36,408 nucleotides of DNA, from NCBI GenBank assembly GCA_024743255.1, contig JANSWY010000045.1:1-36408 (forward strand). The letters run 5' to 3'. Positions 24,260-32,731 of the stretch are shown piece by piece; the stretch's first letter is position 1; every line of letters starts with the position of its first letter. A program made the position numbers and the translations under genes. The DNA is from a bacterium (GTDB taxonomy: Bacteria > Bacteroidota > Bacteroidia > Cytophagales > Cyclobacteriaceae). A model generated the notes under the pieces. It did not search any database. It was not told the DNA's origin and worked only from the letters and a program-made list of their open reading frames with translations.

Positions 24260-24445
24260 TTACTCTTGAATGACTATTACAATCGATATTCCCATAAAAA
24301 AGAGAATAGACATTGCCCGTCCAACAGGGTGCCAATCCACAGGTTTAAATGACCATGCTGTGAATGTCCCAACAATAAACATGAGTAGAGCAACTAGTGC
24401 TACTAAACCTGTTTTTACTAATATCACTTTCAATTTATTTTCCAT
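24260..24445 (-). CDS. Small two-segment membrane protein
   Basis: 61 aa from the ATG at 24445 (MENKLKVILVKTGLVALVAL). Two hydrophobic segments (about 8-32 and 43-58). An upstream in-frame start at 24505 lies inside the predicted hairpin region and is less likely. Small phage membrane proteins can act in lysis or exclusion; nothing here decides between these. Confidence 0.5.
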   Translation of the reverse strand: MENKLKVILVKTGLVALVALLMFIVGTFTAWSFKPVDWHPVGRAMSILFFMGISIVIVIQE

Positions 24446-24473
24446 GATTACAATCGTATTGTTTTGTTTAATC

Positions 24474-24533
24474 AGGAGAGTGACACAAAGTAATCCGTAA
24501 ACCAATGTGTCATCTTATTTAGCCCGCTCTCCT
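24474..24533 (-). promoter_or_regulatory. Two-tier stem-loop in the leftward array
   Basis: AGGAGAG (24474-24480) pairs with CTCTCCT (24527-24533), and the adjacent TGACACA (24481-24487) pairs with TGTGTCA (24506-24512), giving two stacked 7-bp stems with a 14-base bulge on one side. It occupies the longest non-coding gap of the array (about 105 bases, 24446-24550). It could be an RNA processing site, attenuator or leader of the membrane protein gene. Confidence 0.45.
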
Positions 24534-24550
24534 TCAGGTACAATAATGCT

Positions 24551-24760
24551 TTATCCGTCTAAGTCCATATTTCTATCCATTAATGTGTCTACATGTCTAA
24601 GGGTTCTTAAATACCCCCTCATTTTCTTGTACCCATTTTTGTTAGCCTCAAATTCGGCATCTCCATTAAATATTGGATACATGAATTGGCCATGATCAAA
24701 CTTGACAAGTTCAACCGAATAACCCTCGACTTTTATAATTCTATCCGTCTGCATTTTCAT
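24551..24760 (-). CDS. Hypothetical protein, 69 aa
   Basis: Beta-rich first half (DRIIKVEGYSVELVKFDHGQ) and a basic helical end. A second ATG lies two codons in. The start is preceded by TACGATG, a variant of the array motif without the full GATC. No family recognised. Confidence 0.45.
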   Translation of the reverse strand: MKMQTDRIIKVEGYSVELVKFDHGQFMYPIFNGDAEFEANKNGYKKMRGYLRTLRHVDTLMDRNMDLDG

Positions 24761-24764
24761 CGTA

Positions 24765-25223
24765 TTATGCGACTCTTGGATTGAACCATTGTACTGAGTT
24801 CAAGTGTCCAGGTAGTTCGCTGTTCTTTAATCTATTTGTTGCTTCGTAACCAAATGGAAATAGTACACTTCCAAGGTTGTTACTGCTTGGGCCTCCTATG
24901 AAATTGATTTTCTTCCCCATTACAAAGTATCTTCCAGCGGCTTCAGCTAATGGGCCAAACCAAGGAGCAGATCCGCGCTCTGGTAAAATCAAAATTCCGT
25001 GTCCGTGTTTAATCATTTTGTCAATCCAAAGTGCCTTTTGAGAAAAAGGAGGATTGCACCAGACGAAACCAAACCAGTTTCTCTCTAAACCATTCTCACC
25101 CCGACCATCCCACCAGTTGACATCTGCTATATTGGTATGCTCACCAGAACAAGGATCTAAATCGAAATGCCCTAGTGCATCTATGATGTATTTTGGTGTC
25201 TGTAGGTTATCCAGTTTGCTCAT
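24765..25223 (-). CDS. Phage DNA N6-adenine methyltransferase (Dam-like)
   Basis: 152 aa, short as usual for phage Dam-like enzymes of the DNA N-6-adenine-methyltransferase family. LDPCSG (22-27) and FVWCNPPFSQ (53-62) are the paired family signatures; PERGSAPWF (81-89) is another conserved element. N-terminal TPKYIIDALG is typical. Some relatives methylate GATC, but specificity is not readable here. The start is seven bases from a GATC motif shared with its neighbours. Confidence 0.85.
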   Translation of the reverse strand: MSKLDNLQTPKYIIDALGHFDLDPCSGEHTNIADVNWWDGRGENGLERNWFGFVWCNPPFSQKALWIDKMIKHGHGILILPERGSAPWFGPLAEAAGRYFVMGKKINFIGGPSSNNLGSVLFPFGYEATNRLKNSELPGHLNSVQWFNPRVA

Positions 25224-25225
25224 TG

Positions 25226-25489
25226 TTATTGATCGTTTTTAGAGGTTAAAAGATTTCTGATATATCCAATATCTATTCCGTGATAATCGCATATGCCTTC
25301 TATCGAAAAACAAATGTAGTTTTCTTGAAAATTCACTTCAATTCCGCCTTCGTCAAGGATACTACTACCAATTAATTTTGCGAATTCCTCTACCCAAGGA
25401 TGCGGAACCCACAACAATGGTTCTTTTCTATCAAAAGCTATTTCGCAATGGTTTTCTACAATGAAATTATATAGTCCGATTTCAGTCAT
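25226..25489 (-). CDS. Hypothetical protein, 87 aa
   Basis: Acidic alpha/beta protein (LYNFIVENHCEIAFDRKEPL, PHPWVEEFAKLIGSS). It ends -SKNDQ because the motif before the Dam-like gene is translated at its end. Its own start lacks the GATC motif and has AATGGATGGGAA instead, an exception in the array. No family named. Confidence 0.5.
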   Translation of the reverse strand: MTEIGLYNFIVENHCEIAFDRKEPLLWVPHPWVEEFAKLIGSSILDEGGIEVNFQENYICFSIEGICDYHGIDIGYIRNLLTSKNDQ

Positions 25490-25503
25490 TTCCCATCCAT
25501 TAT

Positions 25504-25758
25504 TTAAACTTCATCTAACAATTCCTTTCGTCGCTGCTCGCTAAGGTGACAGCATTTGAAGCACAGGTAATGACCATCAGAATCACAATCATCATAATCA
25601 CCTGGCTTTTTCTTTCTTGGTTCAAAACCAGTACATATTGCATCTTCACTTCTATGAAATGGAATCCCATCAGGTCGTTTACCTTGTGGCTTTGCAATTC
25701 TTTTGTAAGCGAAAATTGCTAACCACTTCCAAAAGCTTATTTCAAATTGTACTTTCAT
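25504..25758 (-). CDS. Cys-rich, probably zinc-binding small protein
   Basis: 84 aa. N-terminal amphipathic/hydrophobic part (FEISFWKWLAIFAYKRIAKP), then a Cys cluster: ICTGFEPR, YDDCDSDGHYLCFKCCHLSE, a likely zinc-binding site. The start overlaps the upstream stop as ATGA, with GATC four bases before it. Function unknown. Confidence 0.55.
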   Translation of the reverse strand: MKVQFEISFWKWLAIFAYKRIAKPQGKRPDGIPFHRSEDAICTGFEPRKKKPGDYDDCDSDGHYLCFKCCHLSEQRRKELLDEV

Positions 25759-25970
25759 ATTTGATCGTTTTTGTAGTCTTTAATTTCTCCAGATATACCT
25801 CCAATCTTTGTGAGTTTTGAGAGGGCTTTAAAACCAAGTTGCGAATTGCAGTTACTGCATTTCGAAATATCAATACTCACGGTTGAAGACTTCTTAATTT
25901 CCTTGGTGGTCATGTTTATTTCACCACCTTCACAATTCGGGCATTCATATTTTTCAAAACTTACTAGCAT
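25755..25970 (-). CDS. Zinc-ribbon protein with two CxxC pairs
   Basis: 71 aa. ECPNCEGG (C10, C13 region) and KCSNCNSQ (near 38-41) form a two-pair zinc ribbon; a basic tail follows. Ends -NDQI, again the translated GATC motif for the next gene. Located right after the recombinase gene with a GATC seven bases before its ATG. Could bind nucleic acid or protein. Confidence 0.6.
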   Translation of the reverse strand: MLVSFEKYECPNCEGGEINMTTKEIKKSSTVSIDISKCSNCNSQLGFKALSKLTKIGGISGEIKDYKNDQI

Positions 25971-25984
25971 ATCTAATGATCGAT

Positions 25985-26596
25985 TTATGCGGCCTTTTTA
26001 GCCTGTCTAACTTTCTTCTTCCCTAACTTAATTTGCTCGTCAGCCCAATAGACATACCTGTAATATGTAGCCCTACTTATTTCAAGCTGTTTGGTAATAT
26101 CTTTAACAGAAAATTGAGGATTTTCAGCCAGGGCATGAGCAGCCCAAGCCTTTTGTTGGCTCTTCTTGTTAAGACCTCTTGGCCTTCCCGCAAAGTGTCC
26201 CTTTCTTCTTGCCGCTTCAAGTCCAGCTTTAGTTCTCTCGCTTATTAATTCTCTCTCGAACTCAGCAAAAGAAGCAAACAAATTAAAAGTTAATCTACCC
26301 TGCGCGGTAGTAGTGTCTATGTTGTCAACAATACTTACAAAATCCACTTTGGATTCTTCCAGTTGGTTCATTAATGCAACTAAGTGCCTTAATGATCTAC
26401 CAAGTCTATCCAGTTTCCAAACTACCAGTTTATCTCCAGGACGCATGATGGTTATAATCTTCTCTAACTCCGGCCTTTCTTTAGTAGCTGAAATCTTTTC
26501 ATGAAAGATTCTTTCACATCCAAACTGTTCTAATTTCTCAATCTGGAAGTCTAAATTTTGTTCTTTGGTGCTTACCCTAGCATATCCTAATATCAT
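25985..26596 (-). CDS. Small serine recombinase (resolvase/invertase family)
   Basis: 203 aa from ATG 26596, chosen because MILGYARVSTKEQ is the family's normal N-terminus and AAAAAAGAG precedes it; a GTG nine codons upstream is the alternative. Catalytic Ser9 sits in YARVST; WKLDRLGRSLRHL and the arginine-rich helix EFERELISERTKAGLEAARR follow; the C-terminal helix-turn-helix is SVKDITKQLEISRATYYRYV. Such enzymes invert or resolve DNA; phage integrases of the serine class are usually far larger. It is the only recombinase visible and lies 184 bases from tRNA-Glu, so a role in integration, excision or inversion is open. Confidence 0.88.
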   Translation of the reverse strand: MILGYARVSTKEQNLDFQIEKLEQFGCERIFHEKISATKERPELEKIITIMRPGDKLVVWKLDRLGRSLRHLVALMNQLEESKVDFVSIVDNIDTTTAQGRLTFNLFASFAEFERELISERTKAGLEAARRKGHFAGRPRGLNKKSQQKAWAAHALAENPQFSVKDITKQLEISRATYYRYVYWADEQIKLGKKKVRQAKKAA

Positions 26597-26614
26597 AATC
26601 TCTTTTTTGGTAAA

Positions 26615-26651
26615 ACGTGACACGTATTTGTAAGCCTCTTTTGTGAGACAC
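26615..26651. promoter_or_regulatory. Palindromic sites upstream of the recombinase (possible operator)
   Basis: ACGTG-A-CACGT (26615-26625) is a palindrome with a single central base; GTGAGACAC (26643-26651) is a related shorter dyad with GTG/CAC ends. Both lie just upstream of the recombinase start on the minus strand. They could be recombinase or repressor binding sites. Confidence 0.35.
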
Positions 26652-26703
26652 TAAGAAGAAAAAAATAGAATTGACAGCAATAGATAAGAATCTAGACAGA
26701 CGG

Positions 26704-26723
26704 AATGACATTAATTTGTCATT
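26704..26723. other. Small perfect hairpin at the prophage edge
   Basis: AATGACA (26704-26710) and TGTCATT (26717-26723) are perfect complements with loop TTAATT. It lies in the 136-base non-coding stretch between the recombinase start and the tRNA terminator, where the prophage-host junction should be. No other feature is evident there. Confidence 0.35.
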
Positions 26724-26732
26724 GGAGGAAAC

Positions 26733-26773
26733 AAAAAAAGCGTAAACCGTACAAAAAATACAATTTACGCTTA
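26733..26773 (-). terminator. Terminator of tRNA-Glu
   Basis: On the minus strand AAGCGTAAA and TTTACGCTT (plus 26764-26772 and 26738-26746) form a 9-bp perfect stem followed by a T-run (plus 26733-26739 is all A). It begins 7 bases after the tRNA 3' end. Confidence 0.75.
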
Positions 26774-26779
26774 ATCCTG

Positions 26780-26851
26780 TAGTCCGTAGGGGAATCGAAC
26801 CCCTGTTACCAGGATGAAAACCTGGCGTCCTAACCCCTAGACGAACGGACC
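26780..26851 (-). tRNA. tRNA-Glu (anticodon UUC)
   Basis: 72-base cloverleaf on the minus strand: acceptor GGTCCGT with ACGGACT (G1-U72 wobble), D stem GTCT/GGAC, anticodon stem CCAGG/CCTGG with loop containing TTC, T stem AGGGG/CCCCT with loop TTCGATT. No CCA is encoded. It has a promoter (26903-26933) and a terminator (26733-26773), so it stands alone. Its 3' end faces the prophage, a common att location. Confidence 0.95.
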
Positions 26852-26902
26852 ATTTTCTTAACGTTTCAAGGAATCTTTACTCCTTTTTCCGTTTTGGTGG
26901 TG

Positions 26903-26933
26903 CAAAGATATCTGCATGATTTAAAAATGCAAA
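26903..26933 (-). promoter_or_regulatory. Promoter of tRNA-Glu
   Basis: On the minus strand TTTG (plus 26930-26933) is followed by 19 bases and TATCTTTG (plus 26903-26910), a full match to the Bacteroidota consensus TTTG-N19-TAnnTTTG. Confidence 0.75.
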
Positions 26934-27000
26934 ACATGACAGAAAAAAAATTCGATTTTTTTTTCACGCCCATATGTTACTGATACTTTACTCCATATTG

Positions 27001-28062
<1,062 letters not shown>

Positions 28063-28084
28063 ACATATCTGAAAGAAATATTTG

Positions 28085-28122
28085 AAAGCACCTTGACCGT
28101 AATGGGTTAAGGTGCTTTTTTT
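28085..28122 (+). terminator. Terminator of gap
   Basis: AAAGCACCTTGACC (from 28085) pairs with GGTTAAGGTGCTTT through a GTAATG loop, followed by a run of seven T (28116-28122). It lies 22 bases past the gap stop codon. The remaining stretch to 28320 has only an AT-rich region with a GTTATA/TATAAC dyad (28268-28273, 28284-28289). Confidence 0.85.
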
Positions 28123-28320
28123 ATTGACCCTACACAAAAGAAAACTTGGAAAAGTCCTAATTTCTCATTATATTATTTCTACTCAAATTAACTCTTGAGT
28201 AGGTTAACCGGCACAATTCAATCTCAATTTATCACTCAATCGTTATAGGAATTTTCCTATCGAATATGTTATATACTATTGGGTATAACATTGATTTGAA
28301 GTATTACAATTGGAATTGCC

Positions 28321-31300
28321 ATGAGAAGTTTCTACTTAATCCTGCTGCTGTTTTTTATAGGGGTAACAGCAACTGCGCAGGTTTCCTTCACCTCTGTCAC
28401 ATCAGGTGACTGGGAAGATGGTGCCACATGGGGGAATACTAGTCCTGGGACAGCTGGCACAGATTATCCGGACAATAATGGTGATGATAATGTAACTATT
28501 GCATCTGGTCATACAGTTACTCTTCAAAGTGCTTCAACAATCAATAATTTCACCATCAACTCCGGAGGGATTTTTGACTACAATAGCAATACCTTAACAG
28601 CAAACGGTACAGTTACGCCATTCATCTCAGTCCAAACAGGAACATTTAATACCAATAGCACATGGCTAAATGGTTCAGCACCTAGCTCATCGGATAGAGT
28701 TATAGTTATTAAAGGACATACTGTTACTACTTCTGGGAATACTGAAACAGTAAGTGATATTACTGTGGATGCAGGAGCAGTTCTTGCCACTCCTAACAAC
28801 AAAGACATTGAAATCACTTCAAATATTACCGTAAACGGAACTGTGATTCTAAACCAGGGAAATGCTGATCTTAGAATCACTTCCGCTTCAACAACAATTA
28901 GCGGATCAGGTACGATTGATGGTTCTGAAAGCTCACAAGGAGCGATACAAATTGAAGCAAATGCAACGGTTAGCTCTGGGAGCAGTCTAACCGTGATCAA
29001 TGATATTGACATCTCTAACAATGTAACGCTTACCATTAATGGTGGATTAATTGTCACCTCCGGGGATATTACGGGAGGCAATGCTTCTTCTCAAGTAACA
29101 ATGGGTACAGATTCAGAGCTAGAAATTGATGGTGCTCTATTGTCTACTGGAACGCTTTCAGCTACAGCTACTGGAAGTACAATAGAATATAATGGTTCAC
29201 TTGCCCAATCTGTGAAAGAAGCCAGCTCAAATACCTATAACAACCTTACCATTTCAGGGACAAGCATAAAAACACTACCTGCCACTGGACTTACTGTCAA
29301 TGGCAACCTCTCAGTGAATGGTGGAACCTTAGATGTGAACAACCAAACTATTACCATTCAAGGAAATTGGTCAAATAGCGCAACTATCTCAAATTTGGCA
29401 TTAGTCGCTTTTACTGGAAGTAGTGGCGATCAATCCATTACATCCAATGCGACGAACTTTTCCAGTTTAACAGTCAGCAAAAGCTCAGGTGGTTTGATAT
29501 TAAATGAAGACGTCACTATAACATCAACATTAACAATGACGCAAGGAAATATCGACACAGGATCAAACAGCCTAACATTGGGATCAGGAACAGAAGGAAC
29601 TTTTGCATATACTGCCGGCAGAATAATTGGAACATTCGGACAGTATATTGGAGCTACTACCACAACCCAATTCGATTACCCTATTGGAACCTCGTCTAAC
29701 GATCGAACTGTAGCTATCACATTTGGGCAAACAGGAGGCGGAAGGTCAGCTGGAGTAGTCTTTGCCAGCTTTATTGAATCAGACCCCGGAAGCTCAGGAT
29801 TTCCTGTTAGTGATGACATTACTATTTACAATGCTCTTAATGAAGGCTACTGGGACTTGTCAGTAAACGGATTTTCAAAAGGAAATTCAAACACATTCTC
29901 CCTTTCCCTGACCGGGGACGGCTTTTCTTCATTTGCCATTGACGCAAGTACAAGAATGCTTCAAAGAGATGATACCGGAACGGCATGGGCAGCTGATGGA
30001 ACCCATGGCAGTGTTGCAACAAACACAGTTTCAAGAACAGCAATCACTACCTTTCCTTCTCAATTCTGTTTTGGTGACGAGGAAAATTGTACCGCCCCAA
30101 CAGACCCAACAATTAGTGGCGATACTGATGTATGTACAAGCGATACGAATGATACTTATAGTGTTACGTTAAACTCTGGAAATGATTACAACTGGACAGT
30201 AGTCGGTGGAACAATTGATGAAGCTATGGGAGCAACGACAACAGGTTTCACAACTGATCTCAACTCCATCACTGTTGATTGGGGAAGTACTGGGCAAGTT
30301 GGTTCTGTAAGTATGATCGAAAGAAACGGCTGTACCTCTTCAAATGAAATAACAGTGGATGTAAATATTAACTCAATAGCTCCAGAAAGTATCTCTGGCA
30401 ACACCCTGGTAGCCGAAAACTCAACAGGAGTAGCATATTCAGTAACCAGTGATGCTAACACCACTTACACATGGTCTGTTTCAGGTGGTACACAAGCTTC
30501 TGGCGGAACAACTAATTCCATCACAGTGGATTGGGGAACAAATGGAACTGGTACAATCGGTGTTACAGCCACCAAAACTTCACCTAGCTGCCCTGTTTCT
30601 GATGAAACTCAATTGAGTGTAACCAAATATGTTGTAGTAGACAGTAACCTTGGAGGAGGAAGTGGTAATTGGAACTCAGCAGGTACCTGGTTAACAGGTT
30701 CAGTTCCACTTGCCAGCGAAAGTGCTAGAATTTCTTCTGGAGAAACTGTGACACTAGCAGGAGGTGGTGGTGATGATATAAACAACCTGATTGTTGAAGG
30801 TATCCTGGATATTAATAGTAGAACACTTACAGTAAGCGGTGATTTAACGATTACTTCCACAGGTACAATTACAGGAACCTCAGGATCTATTATTCTTGAT
30901 GGAACATTGACCTCACCACAAAATCAAATTGATGGAACCGGTAACATTGAAGGTGCATGGACATTGGAAGTAACCAATGCTAGTAAAACAATATCATCTT
31001 CTGCTGTAATTAATCAATCAGGAACCGGAACAGTTTTTAATATTGATGCTGGGCTTACAGTGACCAATGAAGGATCAATTGAAGTAGGTGGAAATATCAC
31101 TGGGGATGCAGCAACTAGCACATGGACAAATTCCACTAACTCAACACTCACAATTGGAGGAGATTTATTAACGACGGGTGTACTGGATGCAAGTGCAAGC
31201 GGAAATACTGTAATTTACAACTCCACAACCGCAGCAAATATAAAAGTACCATCTTCCAACTATCACAACATCGAAATTCATGATGGAGTAAAGACATTAG

Positions 31301-32640
31301 CTGGAACAATTGATGTTAATGGCAATCTAACTTTAACATCAGGGACTTTTGCTATGGGAACAAATAGTACCACAGTAGCAGGAAACCTTACTTATACAGC
31401 TGGAACATTAACCACAACTGGAACCATAACACTGGATGGTTCCTCCAATCAAACAGTTAGTGGCGCATGGAGTATACCGAACCTCACCATCAATAATACA
31501 CTTGATGGCTCAGATGCAATTACTTTATCTAGTGGTATCACAGTATCCACTCTACTCACGCTTACAGATGGAATTGTTGGATCGGGTTCAAATGTTCTAA
31601 CCGTGAGTAATACTGCAACGGGAGCATTATCAGGCGGTTCAACCGATAGCTTTATTAACGGTATTCTGGCAAGACAAACTAATACCACAAGTCTCTATGA
31701 CTTTCCTGTAGGCGAAGGAACCACATATAGACGAGCTGGTATAACCCCAACTGCAACTGGCGGTTCAACCTATCAGGTAGAACCATTTAATTCAGCTTTC
31801 TCTGATGTTACAAATCTCAATACCGGTACCCTGAACAATGTTAGTACAATCGAATATTGGGATATCCAAAGAACTGCCGGGACAGACGCTGCTCAGATAA
31901 GACTATATTGGAATACAAGATCTGGAAGCGGAATAAGTTCAGTCACAGAATTATTGGTAGGTCATTACACAGGAGGACAATGGGAAAGTCAAGGAAGTGG
32001 TGGAAATTCAGGAGATGTAGACCCTGGCTATGTAGAATCGGCAACAGCGGTGACTGCTTTCAGTCCATTCACATTTGCTTCCAACAGTGGTGGAGACAAT
32101 CCATTACCTGTAGAATTACTCCACTTCTCTGGTTCAATCAAAAATGGAGAAGCGATATTGGAATGGGCTACTGCAACTGAAATAGATAATCATGGTTTCG
32201 AAATTGAAAAGTCTATTGATGGTATCAATTTTGATTACATTGGATTTATTCGAGGTGCTGGGAATACAAATGAATTACAAGAATATAACTTCACAGATAA
32301 TAAGTTTAATCATGAAGCATTCTATAGACTGAAGCAAATTGATTACGATGGTGATTTTGAATACAGTCCCGTCATCTATATTTTAAACCCTGATGCTGCC
32401 AAAAATATCAGCATTTTCCCAAATCCTTTAACTTCAAATAGTCAATTGGAACTCGGTGGAATATCCATACAGAACATCTCATTTTCAGTATTTGACATGG
32501 CTGGAAACAGAATGAATTTCAACAGCAATTGGGAATCCGAAATCGAGTTTATCCATGCTCTGAATACACTTCACAATGGTGTATATCTGATAAATTTGGC
32601 TTTTGGAGATAATTCAAAGGTTATAAAAGTGGTCAAATAG
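28321..32640 (+). CDS. Large secreted T9SS-sorted surface protein with beta-helix-like and PKD-like repeats
   Basis: 1439 aa. Signal peptide MRSFYLILLLFFIGVTATAQ. Three modules start with a G-x-W-x6-TW pattern and end in GxTVT (about 27-65, 104-140, 780-818), each followed by long stretches of Thr/Asn/Ser-rich turns (INNFTINSGG and similar) that look like a parallel beta-helix. Two PKD/Ig-like units lie at about 595-770 (NDYNWTVVGGTID; TTYTWSVSGGTQ). The C-terminus has a LPVELLHFSG Ig-like module and a type A sorting signal (ISIFPNPLTSNSQ, ending KVIKVVK). It would be exported by Sec, then moved to the surface by the type IX system. Ligand unknown. Confidence 0.85.
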   Translation: MRSFYLILLLFFIGVTATAQVSFTSVTSGDWEDGATWGNTSPGTAGTDYPDNNGDDNVTIASGHTVTLQSASTINNFTINSGGIFDYNSNTLTANGTVTPFISVQTGTFNTNSTWLNGSAPSSSDRVIVIKGHTVTTSGNTETVSDITVDAGAVLATPNNKDIEITSNITVNGTVILNQGNADLRITSASTTISGSGTIDGSESSQGAIQIEANATVSSGSSLTVINDIDISNNVTLTINGGLIVTSGDITGGNASSQVTMGTDSELEIDGALLSTGTLSATATGSTIEYNGSLAQSVKEASSNTYNNLTISGTSIKTLPATGLTVNGNLSVNGGTLDVNNQTITIQGNWSNSATISNLALVAFTGSSGDQSITSNATNFSSLTVSKSSGGLILNEDVTITSTLTMTQGNIDTGSNSLTLGSGTEGTFAYTAGRIIGTFGQYIGATTTTQFDYPIGTSSNDRTVAITFGQTGGGRSAGVVFASFIESDPGSSGFPVSDDITIYNALNEGYWDLSVNGFSKGNSNTFSLSLTGDGFSSFAIDASTRMLQRDDTGTAWAADGTHGSVATNTVSRTAITTFPSQFCFGDEENCTAPTDPTISGDTDVCTSDTNDTYSVTLNSGNDYNWTVVGGTIDEAMGATTTGFTTDLNSITVDWGSTGQVGSVSMIERNGCTSSNEITVDVNINSIAPESISGNTLVAENSTGVAYSVTSDANTTYTWSVSGGTQASGGTTNSITVDWGTNGTGTIGVTATKTSPSCPVSDETQLSVTKYVVVDSNLGGGSGNWNSAGTWLTGSVPLASESARISSGETVTLAGGGGDDINNLIVEGILDINSRTLTVSGDLTITSTGTITGTSGSIILDGTLTSPQNQIDGTGNIEGAWTLEVTNASKTISSSAVINQSGTGTVFNIDAGLTVTNEGSIEVGGNITGDAATSTWTNSTNSTLTIGGDLLTTGVLDASASGNTVIYNSTTAANIKVPSSNYHNIEIHDGVKTLAGTIDVNGNLTLTSGTFAMGTNSTTVAGNLTYTAGTLTTTGTITLDGSSNQTVSGAWSIPNLTINNTLDGSDAITLSSGITVSTLLTLTDGIVGSGSNVLTVSNTATGALSGGSTDSFINGILARQTNTTSLYDFPVGEGTTYRRAGITPTATGGSTYQVEPFNSAFSDVTNLNTGTLNNVSTIEYWDIQRTAGTDAAQIRLYWNTRSGSGISSVTELLVGHYTGGQWESQGSGGNSGDVDPGYVESATAVTAFSPFTFASNSGGDNPLPVELLHFSGSIKNGEAILEWATATEIDNHGFEIEKSIDGINFDYIGFIRGAGNTNELQEYNFTDNKFNHEAFYRLKQIDYDGDFEYSPVIYILNPDAAKNISIFPNPLTSNSQLELGGISIQNISFSVFDMAGNRMNFNSNWESEIEFIHALNTLHNGVYLINLAFGDNSKVIKVVK

Positions 32641-32731
32641 TCCAGAATATTTACACTTAACGTATTAATAACCAAACTTTTGTGTAAAAAAGTAAAATTC
32701 TTTGCAGATTTGGAACTTAAACTACCAACTC

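Larger units (their letters stand above)
22061..25981 (-). repeat. Recurrent start-associated GATC motif (nine copies)
   Basis: On the minus strand, a sequence close to AAWYGATCAWW precedes nine genes of the array. GATC cores (plus coordinates): 25978-25981, 25763-25766, 25231-25234, 24248-24251, 23832-23835, 23543-23546, 23170-23173, 22929-22932 and 22061-22064. Seven lie 0-7 bases before the ATG; two lie 26 bases before it. Three further genes have CGAT variants (24760, 24445, 22322). Several copies overlap the preceding gene's last codons. Seen directly; function unknown. Confidence 0.75.

Noticed and set aside
28578-31688. Several open frames opposite the large T9SS gene
   Set aside because: They are antisense to repetitive Thr/Ser-rich coding sequence, show no ribosome sites and read as low-complexity Val/Pro/Leu strings.
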